NCBI RefSeq assembly: GCF_022024235.1
Contig: NZ_CP091799.1
Location: 255,501-319,500 of the forward strand
Origin: Segatella baroniae B14
GTDB lineage: Bacteria > Bacteroidota > Bacteroidia > Bacteroidales > Bacteroidaceae
Length of the DNA: 64,000 nt
Reading direction: 5' to 3'
The notes under the pieces were generated by a model. It was not told where the DNA came from. It saw only the letters and a program-made list of their open reading frames with translations, and made no database searches. The translations under genes were made by a program, and so were the position numbers. Each line of letters starts with the position of its first letter. Positions within the stretch are counted from its first letter, which is position 1. This document shows positions 16,478 through 24,097 of the stretch, one piece after another.

Positions 16478-16710
16478 AGTATAAAAGATCTACCAATAAT
16501 AACGTTAGGATAAACATTAATGCTATGGGAAATATAAATCAGCGCTCCTGTGGAATTGCCCATGAATTCGGACATGTAATTCTATTTTTAAAAGGACAGC
16601 CACATAGCCATTCCAATAACGCGGACTATATATATGGTAGACAATGGAACGTAATGAGACGATTGGGATATGACTATTTGGAATCACCAACAGGTACAGT
16701 TTTTAGGTAA
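16423..16710 (+). pseudogene. Metallopeptidase-type toxin end (HEFGH), truncated
   Basis: The frame is open from 16423 to the stop at 16708-16710, with only a GTG (16456) as a possible start. It contains CGIAHEFGHVILFL, a HExxH zinc-peptidase motif with downstream His residues (PHSHSNNADYIYGRQ), and LGYDYL near the end. It has no secretion or amino-terminal delivery part. It reads as the last ~85 residues of a polymorphic toxin with a peptidase end, placed directly before its presumed immunity gene at 16718. Confidence 0.6.
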
Positions 16711-16717
16711 TAATGGC

Positions 16718-17185
16718 ATGAAAAAAGTATTGTGTTTTCTTGCATTTATTATACTATGGCAACTTGAAATATATTGCCAGAATAACGAGGATGTTTTTGA
16801 TGAATTCGGGTGTGTTTATACTCAAGTAAACGATTCTACAATATCGTATTGTACAAAGAAAGGAAAAAAGCATGATGTAAAATTAAAACAGATTACATTT
16901 GTAGATGGGGAAAATGTATTGGTGGACTACTTAAAGAAAGAGTATTATAAGCCTGGACCTGGTGATGATGATTACCCTTATAGGGCGTTTTTCTTCATTC
17001 TTTTTGACTCCAGATTAAAAATCAAAGAAGTTAGAGGCTGTGTATTACCATTTAATCAATATACAGAATCCAAGAAGAAACGTGTTAAACAGTATATTAC
17101 AGGACTACAAAAGACAAAGAACAGATGGAAGAAAGAATCAATACAAAAGTGGTATGTATATTCTTTTAGTTTTGTTACAGATTAA
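16718..17185 (+). CDS. Exported protein, probable immunity partner of the HEFGH toxin end
   Basis: The protein has 155 residues with a signal peptide (MKKVLCFLAFIILWQLEIYCQ). The mature part contains GCVYTQVNDSTISYC, DYLKKEYYKPGPGDDDYPY and a basic tail. No family was recognised. Its position seven bases after a toxin end, its size and its export suggest a periplasmic or lipid-anchored immunity protein. Start at 16718 is chosen over an upstream frame (16670) inside the toxin remnant. Its stop codon is followed directly by the shared YKQSVEKA linker remnant. Confidence 0.6.
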   Translation: MKKVLCFLAFIILWQLEIYCQNNEDVFDEFGCVYTQVNDSTISYCTKKGKKHDVKLKQITFVDGENVLVDYLKKEYYKPGPGDDDYPYRAFFFILFDSRLKIKEVRGCVLPFNQYTESKKKRVKQYITGLQKTKNRWKKESIQKWYVYSFSFVTD

Positions 17186-17424
17186 TACAAGCAGAGTGTG
17201 GAAAAAGCAAAGCCTTATACATAAAATCCATGCTCCCAAAAGGATTTAAGTTAGCACGTGAATTTATGAGTCACAATGAGAAAGTTTATGAATATAACGG
17301 GAAATACTATTCCTTTGACAATACATCACACAATGGTGGTGTTTGGAAGGTATTCGTCAAGAATGGTGGTAAGCTTCATAGAATAGGAACAGCTGATAAG
17401 AATTTAAATATTTTCAAGAAATAG
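17170..17424 (+). pseudogene. Ntox21-like toxin carboxy-terminal end, orphan
   Basis: The frame is open from 17170; the first ATG is at 17230, giving 64 residues. FKLAREFMSHNEKVYEYNG, HNGGVWKVF (34-42) and RIGTADKNLNIFKK at the end match the Ntox21 toxin domain, a predicted ribonuclease of the barnase/EndoU/colicin E5 type found at polymorphic toxin ends. No delivery or pre-toxin region is attached, and the YKQSVEKAK linker immediately upstream (17186-) is in another frame. Whether the 64-residue product is made or active is unknown. Confidence 0.6.
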
Positions 17425-17426
17425 TT

Positions 17427-17903
17427 ATGAACTACAATACACTTGACTATAGTTTCGTACAAAAAGTTATATATAGGAAAGTACGAAGAAATATTGCATG
17501 GGCTGAGTATGACCTGCAGTGGATATCATTCAATAGAAAGATTGATTTCGCACTTAATAGATTGAAAGAGTTTTCTTTTTCTAGATTAAAGGTAATAATA
17601 TTATTTTGGGAAGAATACGAAGTGATTCAGAAAATACTCAGAAAGAATCGAATTTCCAACTATTCGCTTATAAGAAACTATAAGAGAGGATGTAAAAAAC
17701 CAGGTCTACTAGAAATCTATTTTGATGAATGTCTTGATGTGAACCTTTTCCGTACTTTGATAAAGAAACACTACGGTTATGAACTGGGCAAAGCTGATAG
17801 TCTTAGTCTTGATATGATTTTTATCTTCGAGAATGATAAGGATGTAGCTATTTGTCATTTATATGATGATCGAGGTTTCCATATTTTTTATTTGAACCTG
17901 TGA
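17427..17903 (+). CDS. Probable immunity protein for the Ntox21-like end (DUF3885-like)
   Basis: The cytoplasmic protein has 158 residues and starts two bases after the toxin-end stop, suggesting coupled translation. The carboxy end MIFIFENDKDVAICHLYDDRG resembles the end of DUF3885 proteins (strand plus YDDRG), a family often seen beside toxins; this is a weak match. A cytoplasmic location fits a ribonuclease target. It is rich in Lys, Arg and Tyr. Confidence 0.55.
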   Translation: MNYNTLDYSFVQKVIYRKVRRNIAWAEYDLQWISFNRKIDFALNRLKEFSFSRLKVIILFWEEYEVIQKILRKNRISNYSLIRNYKRGCKKPGLLEIYFDECLDVNLFRTLIKKHYGYELGKADSLSLDMIFIFENDKDVAICHLYDDRGFHIFYLNL

Positions 17904-18064
17904 ATCACGGATTTTTAGGTATTTTTTTATCATATTCTTGGGATTGGATACTTAAATCATTCGAATGGAGTAGTGGACATTCTATAACGAATTTTATACA
18001 ATATGTACAGTCATTACTAGCAGGTAAATACAAAGTTGTGAATGGACAAATAGTACCGCAATGA
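17870..18064 (+). pseudogene. Toxin carboxy-terminal remnant before the membrane immunity gene
   Basis: The frame is open from 17870 with a possible GTG at 17900. It encodes about 54 residues, including FLSYSWDWILKSFEW and FIQYVQSLLAGKYKVVNG, and stops at 18062-18064, overlapping the ATG at 18061. Position and overlap are those of a toxin end followed by its immunity gene. The domain was not identified. Confidence 0.5.
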
Positions 18065-18105
18065 TCCGGTATAAATATTATATTGTATCTTATCACAAAT
18101 ATCGA

Positions 18106-18636
18106 ATGAAACGATTTTTTTTTATTCTACTTTTTTCAGATGTAATTGCATGTGTCCTGCTATATTTTCTGACAGGAACTTTTATGGATACTCTGACAAT
18201 GCTTCTTACCTCGGTATTCATTTGTTTTGCTGGTGTCGCATTATCTTGTATTTTCAATCTAGTGAAGCCCTTAAAAAGGTTTGCATTCCCCATGTTGCTT
18301 AATTCAATGATATTGCCTTTTCTTATATATGTTAATTTTGAGATATCAAGTAGTTGCCAACTCCATAACCACTATGTTATGTACGATTTTGACACTCCTA
18401 ATGGAGAATATCAAATTTATATACATAAAGATACTAATGTATTCAATATAAATAGAATTTTTGACGGAGGAAGTGAAGGAGTCGTCCATGGAACATATAT
18501 CAGATTATGTGGCAACAAATATAAATTGTCTGTTTCTCATGCAAGTTCATACAACGACAAATATAATGAGTTGCTTATCAAAAACGATTCAATCCATGGA
18601 TTCAATGGTTCATCGTATCCTTTAGTTCATGAATAA
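18106..18636 (+). CDS. Integral membrane protein, probable immunity protein
   Basis: The protein has 176 residues: three hydrophobic helices (about 4-23, 28-52 and 60-82) and a soluble, probably periplasmic, carboxy-terminal domain with PNGEYQIYIHKDTN and NKYKLSVSHASSYNDKYNELL. A longer start at 18061 overlaps the preceding toxin end by four bases and may be used for coupled translation. Multi-pass immunity proteins usually guard against membrane-acting toxins. No family was recognised. Confidence 0.6.
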   Translation: MKRFFFILLFSDVIACVLLYFLTGTFMDTLTMLLTSVFICFAGVALSCIFNLVKPLKRFAFPMLLNSMILPFLIYVNFEISSSCQLHNHYVMYDFDTPNGEYQIYIHKDTNVFNINRIFDGGSEGVVHGTYIRLCGNKYKLSVSHASSYNDKYNELLIKNDSIHGFNGSSYPLVHE

Positions 18637-18879
18637 TAGTGAAAAAATCATGTACAAAATACAAGTTTGTTATAATGGTCAGTAGAATGATATGTGGGAT
18701 GCATAGAAAGATGTGGCTTTGTTCCAAACAAAGGGAGAATGCAACTATTCTTTTTTTGTTGAAGGTATGAAATTGAGATGCTTCTTTAGTCATATTTGGG
18801 GCTATAACACCACAAAAAATAAGAAACGCAATTTGTTAGTGATAAATGATTGTAAGATTTTATGTTGAGCAATTTTGTA
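18637..18879. other. Intergenic stretch, no gene seen
   Basis: It contains a small CTTTGTT/AACAAAG hairpin near 18716 and a GAAT...ATTC stem followed by T7 near 18738-18759 that could act as a weak terminator for the preceding gene. No plausible reading frame is present. Confidence 0.4.
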
Positions 18880-19056
18880 TAAAACAAATATTGAACAATA
18901 ACATTGGATGGAAAAGTTCTGCTGTAAAATCACGTTTCGAACGTGCAGAATAGGCAGAATGAGTCTAAAAAAGAGGTGACAGTACTTTACATAACTCTGT
19001 AAAAAACTGATACTCAGTATCCGTTAGCCGATGCCAAGGCTGCTATATTGGAGACA
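18880..19056. repeat. Degenerate repeat copy B with third ppdK-tail relic
   Basis: 18880-19020 aligns with 15200-15344, and 19021-19056 (PLADAKAAILE in one frame) with the ppdK tails of R1 and R2, but the stop codon is lost. The terminator and leader parts are absent or unrecognisable. It is an older, decayed junction of the same type. Confidence 0.55.
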
Positions 19057-19156
19057 AATACGTCGCGTAATAAGCGAAATTTTGTAGTTTTATTTGACGG
19101 TTCGTTTTTTTTTAGTATATTGCAACAGAAATTTTAAATTAATCGTAATTTGTATT

Positions 19157-19987
19157 ATGAAGAGAGTCCTTTTATTCATTCAATATTTGATTTTGGCAAT
19201 TACCGTTAATGCAACAGGCCAAGATGGTGACATAATATATATAGATGGTACCCGTTGGGAGTTGTTAGGCAGACCAATATGTGTAGACTCTCTGTTATAC
19301 CACGATTTAAGAGCTGTGTTACCCTCAGAACGATCCATATTGACATCCAACTGGGATGGATTTACTGGCTATTGGAGTATCAAGCAAAATGTGCTATATC
19401 TAGACAGCATTCGAACTGTGCACTCTGACTCTGATACCAAGGATTACATGGGCAGTTGCATTCCAGCTGCCACCTTATTTCGTGTGTTCAAGAAGCATGT
19501 TGCAGGAGATTGTATTGTGGGCAGTTGGCTGACGAAAAATATTCGCGTGGCTAAAGGTAAAGTGATTAACTATCAGCATATAGGTTTTGAGCGGAACTAT
19601 GAAGACGAACAAATTATTAGCATTGACAAAGGAGTAGTTACCGGAAAGAAGGTATATCACAATTACGTCATAGATGGTTTTTCTTTTGATAAAGTTAAGG
19701 ACAATGCTGAATTACGAAGGTTATTTCCGATACACGTTGAACAATACCCTGAACTGGCAAATGCTAAGCGCATCGTGTTCTGTATCAATAAGGCTCGCGT
19801 AAATAGTCAAGGGAATCTTGTAGAATGTGAAGTAAAAGTTCTTAACCCCAGCGATAATCAGCAACTTGGAACTGAAATGGAAGGTCTGTTGAAGGCATAT
19901 CATCCTTGGAAAGTTTCATTTATCAATGGCGAATTCCGTGCTGTTGGAATTGATGGTTGGAGTTTCCCATATCTGTTAGACAAATAA
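19157..19987 (+). CDS. Exported protein of unknown function, immunity-like context
   Basis: The protein has 276 residues with a signal peptide (MKRVLLFIQYLILAITVNATGQ). The mature part begins DGDIIYIDGTRWELLGRPI and contains DGFTGYWSIKQNVLYLD and GSWLTKNIRVAKGK; near the end SFINGEFRAVGIDGW. The internal strands with W and G suggest a beta-rich fold. I do not recognise a family. ATG at 19157 is preferred because the upstream extension (from 19094) is not signal-like. Confidence 0.65.
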   Translation: MKRVLLFIQYLILAITVNATGQDGDIIYIDGTRWELLGRPICVDSLLYHDLRAVLPSERSILTSNWDGFTGYWSIKQNVLYLDSIRTVHSDSDTKDYMGSCIPAATLFRVFKKHVAGDCIVGSWLTKNIRVAKGKVINYQHIGFERNYEDEQIISIDKGVVTGKKVYHNYVIDGFSFDKVKDNAELRRLFPIHVEQYPELANAKRIVFCINKARVNSQGNLVECEVKVLNPSDNQQLGTEMEGLLKAYHPWKVSFINGEFRAVGIDGWSFPYLLDK

Positions 19988-19994
19988 AATCTCT

Positions 19995-20080
19995 CATGTT
20001 TTTTCGTGACTATGAAAATGTGTAAAAGTGTGCAGAATGAGTCGGATTTGAAGTGCAAGTACTTTACACATAGGTACTTT
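19995..20080. repeat. Degenerate intergenic repeat, copy C (partial)
   Basis: The segment carries GTGTAAAAGTGTGCAGAATGAGTCG and AGTACTTTACA, blocks also present in copies A and B. The ppdK tail is not present here; instead an ACTTT/AAAGT hairpin with eight T may terminate the preceding gene. Confidence 0.4.
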
Positions 20081-20248
20081 TTTTTAAAAAAGTCATTTAA
20101 TATAGCTTTTTATTAAGTTTGAAAAAAGTTGTTTTGTAAAAAAATATATATAATGAGCGTAAAGTAATTATAAATTGTTATTTTTGATAGCAAATTAACG
20201 GTATATGTTTTAACGACAGTTGAAGAGATATCATAAAATAAAAATATC

Positions 20249-20779
20249 ATGCAAAGATTAGGATTACTATTAATGTTATTGATGATAACATCACGATTTG
20301 CATTAGCTTTCGACACGAAAATAGATACCATAGTGGTCAACTATGATACTTGCCAAGTGCAACAAATTATAGTCACTATTTACAATAGTAATAGCGAAAC
20401 CTTGTGGATATGGTATGACCCAAAAGACTATGGTAAAGATTATCGAAAGGCCATAAAGTATTATCTAATGAAGCGAAAGGGTGATTTCTCCATTTTTGAT
20501 ATCGGAACCGACCCTAATATGGTAGGGGAATGGTGGCGTCCTAGTGCAACAAAAGATTGTTTCATCAAATGCTTAGAGCCTTGTAAATCTTTCTCAATAA
20601 TCCTTTACAAAGAAATAACTCCTTCACTTGACAATAGTGATTACAATTTTGTCATCAGCGGCATTAAGATTTTTAGTAATCAACAGATAAAGGAAACTTG
20701 TCCTGGAATTGTGGAGCCATATAGCGTAAAGCGGATTTCCTATCCATACGATATTATAGCACTTCCTATTAATCTGTGA
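20249..20779 (+). CDS. Exported small protein of unknown function
   Basis: The protein has 176 residues with a signal peptide (cleaved near FALAF, residues 17-21). The mature part begins DTKIDTIVVNYDTCQVQQIIVTIYN and has several aromatic strands (LWIWYDPKDYGKDY, EWWRPSATKDCF). Cysteines at several positions could form disulfides in the periplasm. The architecture suggests an immunoglobulin-like domain. It is in the cassette block and precedes the DKNYY gene by 66 bases. Confidence 0.55.
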   Translation: MQRLGLLLMLLMITSRFALAFDTKIDTIVVNYDTCQVQQIIVTIYNSNSETLWIWYDPKDYGKDYRKAIKYYLMKRKGDFSIFDIGTDPNMVGEWWRPSATKDCFIKCLEPCKSFSIILYKEITPSLDNSDYNFVISGIKIFSNQQIKETCPGIVEPYSVKRISYPYDIIALPINL

Positions 20780-20845
20780 ACGATAAATAAATGAAAAGGA
20801 TAATAACATCTAAATCGGAATTTAGTCTCAAAATGATAAAACGAA

Positions 20846-22261
20846 ATGTATATAGAACAGGAAAATAAGTCGAAAGGACTGACTGCTCGTATTTTGGGAG
20901 AACAGCCTACGATACTCCAGAAAATCTTTATCTGGTTTATGCTTCTAACGCTGTTGTTGTGGCCAATAGGTTTCTATGTGTCCATATTTTTCTGGGATAC
21001 ATCAGGCCAATCTTCAATTGACGAGATTTGCCTTTGGGGTGCAACACTGACTATCAGGCTTTACCCTATCTATCTGTTCCCCTTAATAAGGTTGTGGTTT
21101 AAACTTTCCAAAAAAGTGGGAAAGTCATGGTTGTTTTATTTGTGCCCATTGATACCCATGGCAGTTTTCTTCCTATTTGTTGTAACACTTGCATCAAGTG
21201 CATACGTCGAAAGGAAACCTAAAGGTTGTGATTTTTCAACTTATAAACGCCTAAACGAAGCGTACGCAATAGACATTAATCATGTATATTGTGATTACGA
21301 AATATTAGAAGGGGCCGACCCAAGTACATTCAAAGTCCTGAACGAACATTATGCAACCGATATGCACCATGTATGGTTCAATGACAATATTATAGAGGGT
21401 GCAGAGCCTACCACTTTTGTTATACCAAATGGTGGCATTTCAAATCTTGCTCATGACGCACATGATTACTACATGGGGAACCAGCCTCTCCATGTAGCAG
21501 ATATGGGTAGTTTCAGACAGATAGATGAGAATTGGGCTTTAGATAGTCTTTATGTCTATTATCTCGATGTTGATGTCCTTGCAGATAAAAAAGCGGTGTC
21601 TGTAGGAGATTCCCGCACGTTTAAGGCTTTAAATGGTTTCTATGCAGTTGATGCCAAGTGTGTCTATTACAAAAACAATATAGTAAAAGGAGCAGACCCA
21701 GCGTCTTTTGCTGTTTTGAAGGGGCAATATCGCTATGGTCAAGACAGACATCGTGTATATTACGAGGCTTACGGTTCGAAAATACGAAACTTCAACGCAT
21801 TGAGGCACAAAAATATGGAAGATGGAATATATAATGCATTTCATACGGATGGAAAGACGGTATATAATCCAGAACTGATGGCCATGCCTGTAGGTACAGA
21901 CTTTCTGACCATCCATAAGGTAGAACTATTTCGTAACTGGTATGCCGACAGTAAGCATGTTTACTATGAAAATCGTTTGCTGCCTGGAGCCAATCCAAAG
22001 ACATTTGTGATATTTCCATCCCATTATGTAAATGCGGATTATGTATCAGACAATAATAAGAATGCCGATTATTCGCACGATGATAGCCATGTCTATTACC
22101 GTGATTCGTTGATGTCTGATGTTGATATTGCCTCATTTGTTTGTGGCTATGATTTTGTTGTTGAAAAATCATTTGCTTTCGACAAGAGCCGATATTATGA
22201 GGGAACCCCAAATCCACGAATCGAAAAATTGCGTCAAGGCAAATATCAGGTTGTCAAATAA
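20846..22261 (+). CDS. Membrane-anchored DKNYY-repeat protein
   Basis: The protein has 471 residues. Three hydrophobic helices (about 28-50, 62-84 and 94-118) precede a long periplasmic or exterior part built from roughly nine repeats of the form YAxDxxxVYYxxxxLxGADPxTFxVLN, e.g. AVDAKCVYYKNNIVKGADP and YADSKHVYYENRLLPGANP. This is the DKNYY family pattern (PF13644). The family is often found in immunity-gene arrays, but no biochemical role is established. Some units are degenerate. Confidence 0.7.
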   Translation: MYIEQENKSKGLTARILGEQPTILQKIFIWFMLLTLLLWPIGFYVSIFFWDTSGQSSIDEICLWGATLTIRLYPIYLFPLIRLWFKLSKKVGKSWLFYLCPLIPMAVFFLFVVTLASSAYVERKPKGCDFSTYKRLNEAYAIDINHVYCDYEILEGADPSTFKVLNEHYATDMHHVWFNDNIIEGAEPTTFVIPNGGISNLAHDAHDYYMGNQPLHVADMGSFRQIDENWALDSLYVYYLDVDVLADKKAVSVGDSRTFKALNGFYAVDAKCVYYKNNIVKGADPASFAVLKGQYRYGQDRHRVYYEAYGSKIRNFNALRHKNMEDGIYNAFHTDGKTVYNPELMAMPVGTDFLTIHKVELFRNWYADSKHVYYENRLLPGANPKTFVIFPSHYVNADYVSDNNKNADYSHDDSHVYYRDSLMSDVDIASFVCGYDFVVEKSFAFDKSRYYEGTPNPRIEKLRQGKYQVVK

Positions 22262-22315
22262 GTAATTCCAAATCAGAGAAAAACATGAATATGACATAGA
22301 AAATACTATTATCAG

Positions 22316-22400
22316 CCGTTATTTTAGACGGCGAATTATCTGTATTTGCGGGAAAAATTGTAACTTAGCGTACAAAGTTTGCAAAAAGTATTGTGTATTT
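22316..22400 (+). repeat. Partial repeat R4: leader part of the cassette repeat
   Basis: CCGTTATTTTAGACGGCGAA and TACAAAGTTTGCAAAAAGTA match the end of the R1/R2 leader (GACGTTATTTAAGACAGCGAA; TGCAAAGTTTGCAAAAAGTA) at roughly 75-80%. It stands 77 bases before the ADP-ribosylglycohydrolase gene and probably carries the promoter for it. Confidence 0.6.
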
Positions 22401-22476
22401 ACAACAAGCAAAGCTATAATGAATTAAAACAAAAGGGATTTCGTTTGGAATTAAAAAAAAGAAAGGAAATTATATC

Positions 22477-23715
22477 ATGAATAATCTATTGCTTAGTGCA
22501 GCTATTGGCGATATTAGTGGACAACCCTATGAATTTGATCATAGAACAAAAGTGTATGCTGAAGTAGATTTGCTTGGCTTTGATAATACCTACACAGATG
22601 ATACCGTCTGCACTTTTGCTTGTGCAGAAGCACTTTTACATCATTTAGATATGGCTACAAATCTTAGATTAAGAGGGCGAGCTGATTGGTTCAGAGGATT
22701 TGGAGGACGTTTTGCGAAGTGGCTTATTGCAAAAGAAATTCAGCCATCCTACCATTCTTACGGTAACGGAAGTGGTATGAGAGTTTCTGCTGCCGGCTTT
22801 ATGGCAAAAAGTGTAGAAGAGTGCATTGACTTGGCAACAAAGACTGCACTACCAACGCATGACCACCCAGAAGGTATCAAGGGAGCTGTTGCGACAGCCC
22901 TTGCCATTTATTATGGTATGCAAGGAAAAGATAAAGACTACATCAGACATCATGTCTTGGATGAATTTTACCCGAATTGGTCTGGTTTGACTTATGCAGG
23001 TATAAAGCCTGGCTATGGTTTTGATGAGACATGTCAGCAGACTATCCCTGCTGCGCTGATATGCTTCCTTGAAAGCAGTGATTATGTAGACTGTTTGAAA
23101 CGAGCAATCGCTTTAGGTGGTGATGCTGATACCCTTGCTGCAATAGCTGGTCCGATGGCATATGCATTCTATCGTGAGATTCCCGAAGAACTTATCAAGA
23201 ATGCTAAAGCGAAGCTACCGAAATGGATGTTAGAAATAAATGACGAATTGGATAATTATGTGAATTGTGGAGAGAGTTTTGTCCAATTGAGAGTACGTAT
23301 ATATAATGATACTGTTCGTCCTGATTATACTCCTGATGCAATATCCTCGTTGAAAGCAGATGAAGTGTTCGTCTTTGGAAGCAACCTTCATGGACATCAT
23401 GGAGGTGGAGCTGCCAGAGCTGCCGTGAAGAAATTCGGAGCTATTTGGGGGCAAGGTGTAGGACTGCAAGGTCAAAGCTATGCGATACCAACCATGCAGG
23501 GTGGCGTAGAAACCATTAAGCCGTATGTTGACTTGTTTATAGACTTTGCCAAGGAACATACCGAATTGTTCTTTTATGTTACACGTATTGGTTGTGGTAT
23601 TGCTGGTTTTAAAGATAGCGAAATAGCTCCGTTGTTCCAAGATGCTATAGATGTTGATAACATCTGTTTGCCAGAATCTTTTGTAAATATACTGAAAGAT
23701 AATACTTCAAGATAG
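22477..23715 (+). CDS. ADP-ribosylglycohydrolase fused to an A1S_2505-like domain
   Basis: The protein has 412 residues. Residues about 1-250 are a DraG-type ADP-ribosylglycohydrolase: TDDT (40-43) and GGDADT (214-219) supply the two metal-binding motifs. Residues about 293-400 contain EVFVFGSNLHGHHGGGAA, GQGVGLQGQSYAIPTMQGG and RIGCGIAGFKDSEIAPLF, the pattern of A1S_2505-type phage proteins, which look macro-domain-like. Both halves could remove or bind ADP-ribose. In this block it would fit an immunity or anti-toxin enzyme against ADP-ribosylating effectors, as the hydrolase Tri1 is in Serratia. That role is inference. Confidence 0.8.
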   Translation: MNNLLLSAAIGDISGQPYEFDHRTKVYAEVDLLGFDNTYTDDTVCTFACAEALLHHLDMATNLRLRGRADWFRGFGGRFAKWLIAKEIQPSYHSYGNGSGMRVSAAGFMAKSVEECIDLATKTALPTHDHPEGIKGAVATALAIYYGMQGKDKDYIRHHVLDEFYPNWSGLTYAGIKPGYGFDETCQQTIPAALICFLESSDYVDCLKRAIALGGDADTLAAIAGPMAYAFYREIPEELIKNAKAKLPKWMLEINDELDNYVNCGESFVQLRVRIYNDTVRPDYTPDAISSLKADEVFVFGSNLHGHHGGGAARAAVKKFGAIWGQGVGLQGQSYAIPTMQGGVETIKPYVDLFIDFAKEHTELFFYVTRIGCGIAGFKDSEIAPLFQDAIDVDNICLPESFVNILKDNTSR

Positions 23716-24097
23716 TTAACTTGAACTTCGAACTAAACTCTTGATGAGAAATCTTGTTATATGTATATTTGCACAAAATATTTTGTATAATATAATTTGC
23801 AAAATGAAATATAAAATATTGGTCAAATAGAGTATAGCTCCTATAAATAAAAAGCACAGATGAAAAAAATGTTTTCCTTAAATTTGCAACTTAGTTTACA
23901 TAAAAAGTGAGTTTCTTTGATTTAATTTGTATTTTTGCTTATGTCTATTGTAGATTCGCTTATTTGGCTTTTGCAGTATTAAAATAGGTGGATTCTGCAA
24001 TGTGGATAAATCCAAAATAACATTTTGTTATGCTCATGTGCTAATTATGAAAAATAGATATAAGTGTTGCTGAATTAAAGTTATTAAAAAAGGGTAT
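23716..24097. other. A/T-rich intergenic region
   Basis: No gene is seen. It holds two -7-like elements, TATATTTG at 23764 and TATTTTTG at 23930, neither with a well-placed -33 TTTG; the second could serve the AraC gene. This is the right border of the mosaic block; no terminal repeat or integrase was found. Confidence 0.4.

Noticed and set aside
20113..20340. 75-residue minus-strand frame over the start of the gene at 20249
   Set aside because: Overlaps the signal-peptide coding region of a better candidate and consists largely of A/T-rich low-complexity sequence.
8000..23715. Prophage or integrative conjugative element
   Set aside because: No integrase, terminase, capsid, relaxase or conjugation gene was found; the YopX-like and A1S_2505-like domains alone do not make a phage.
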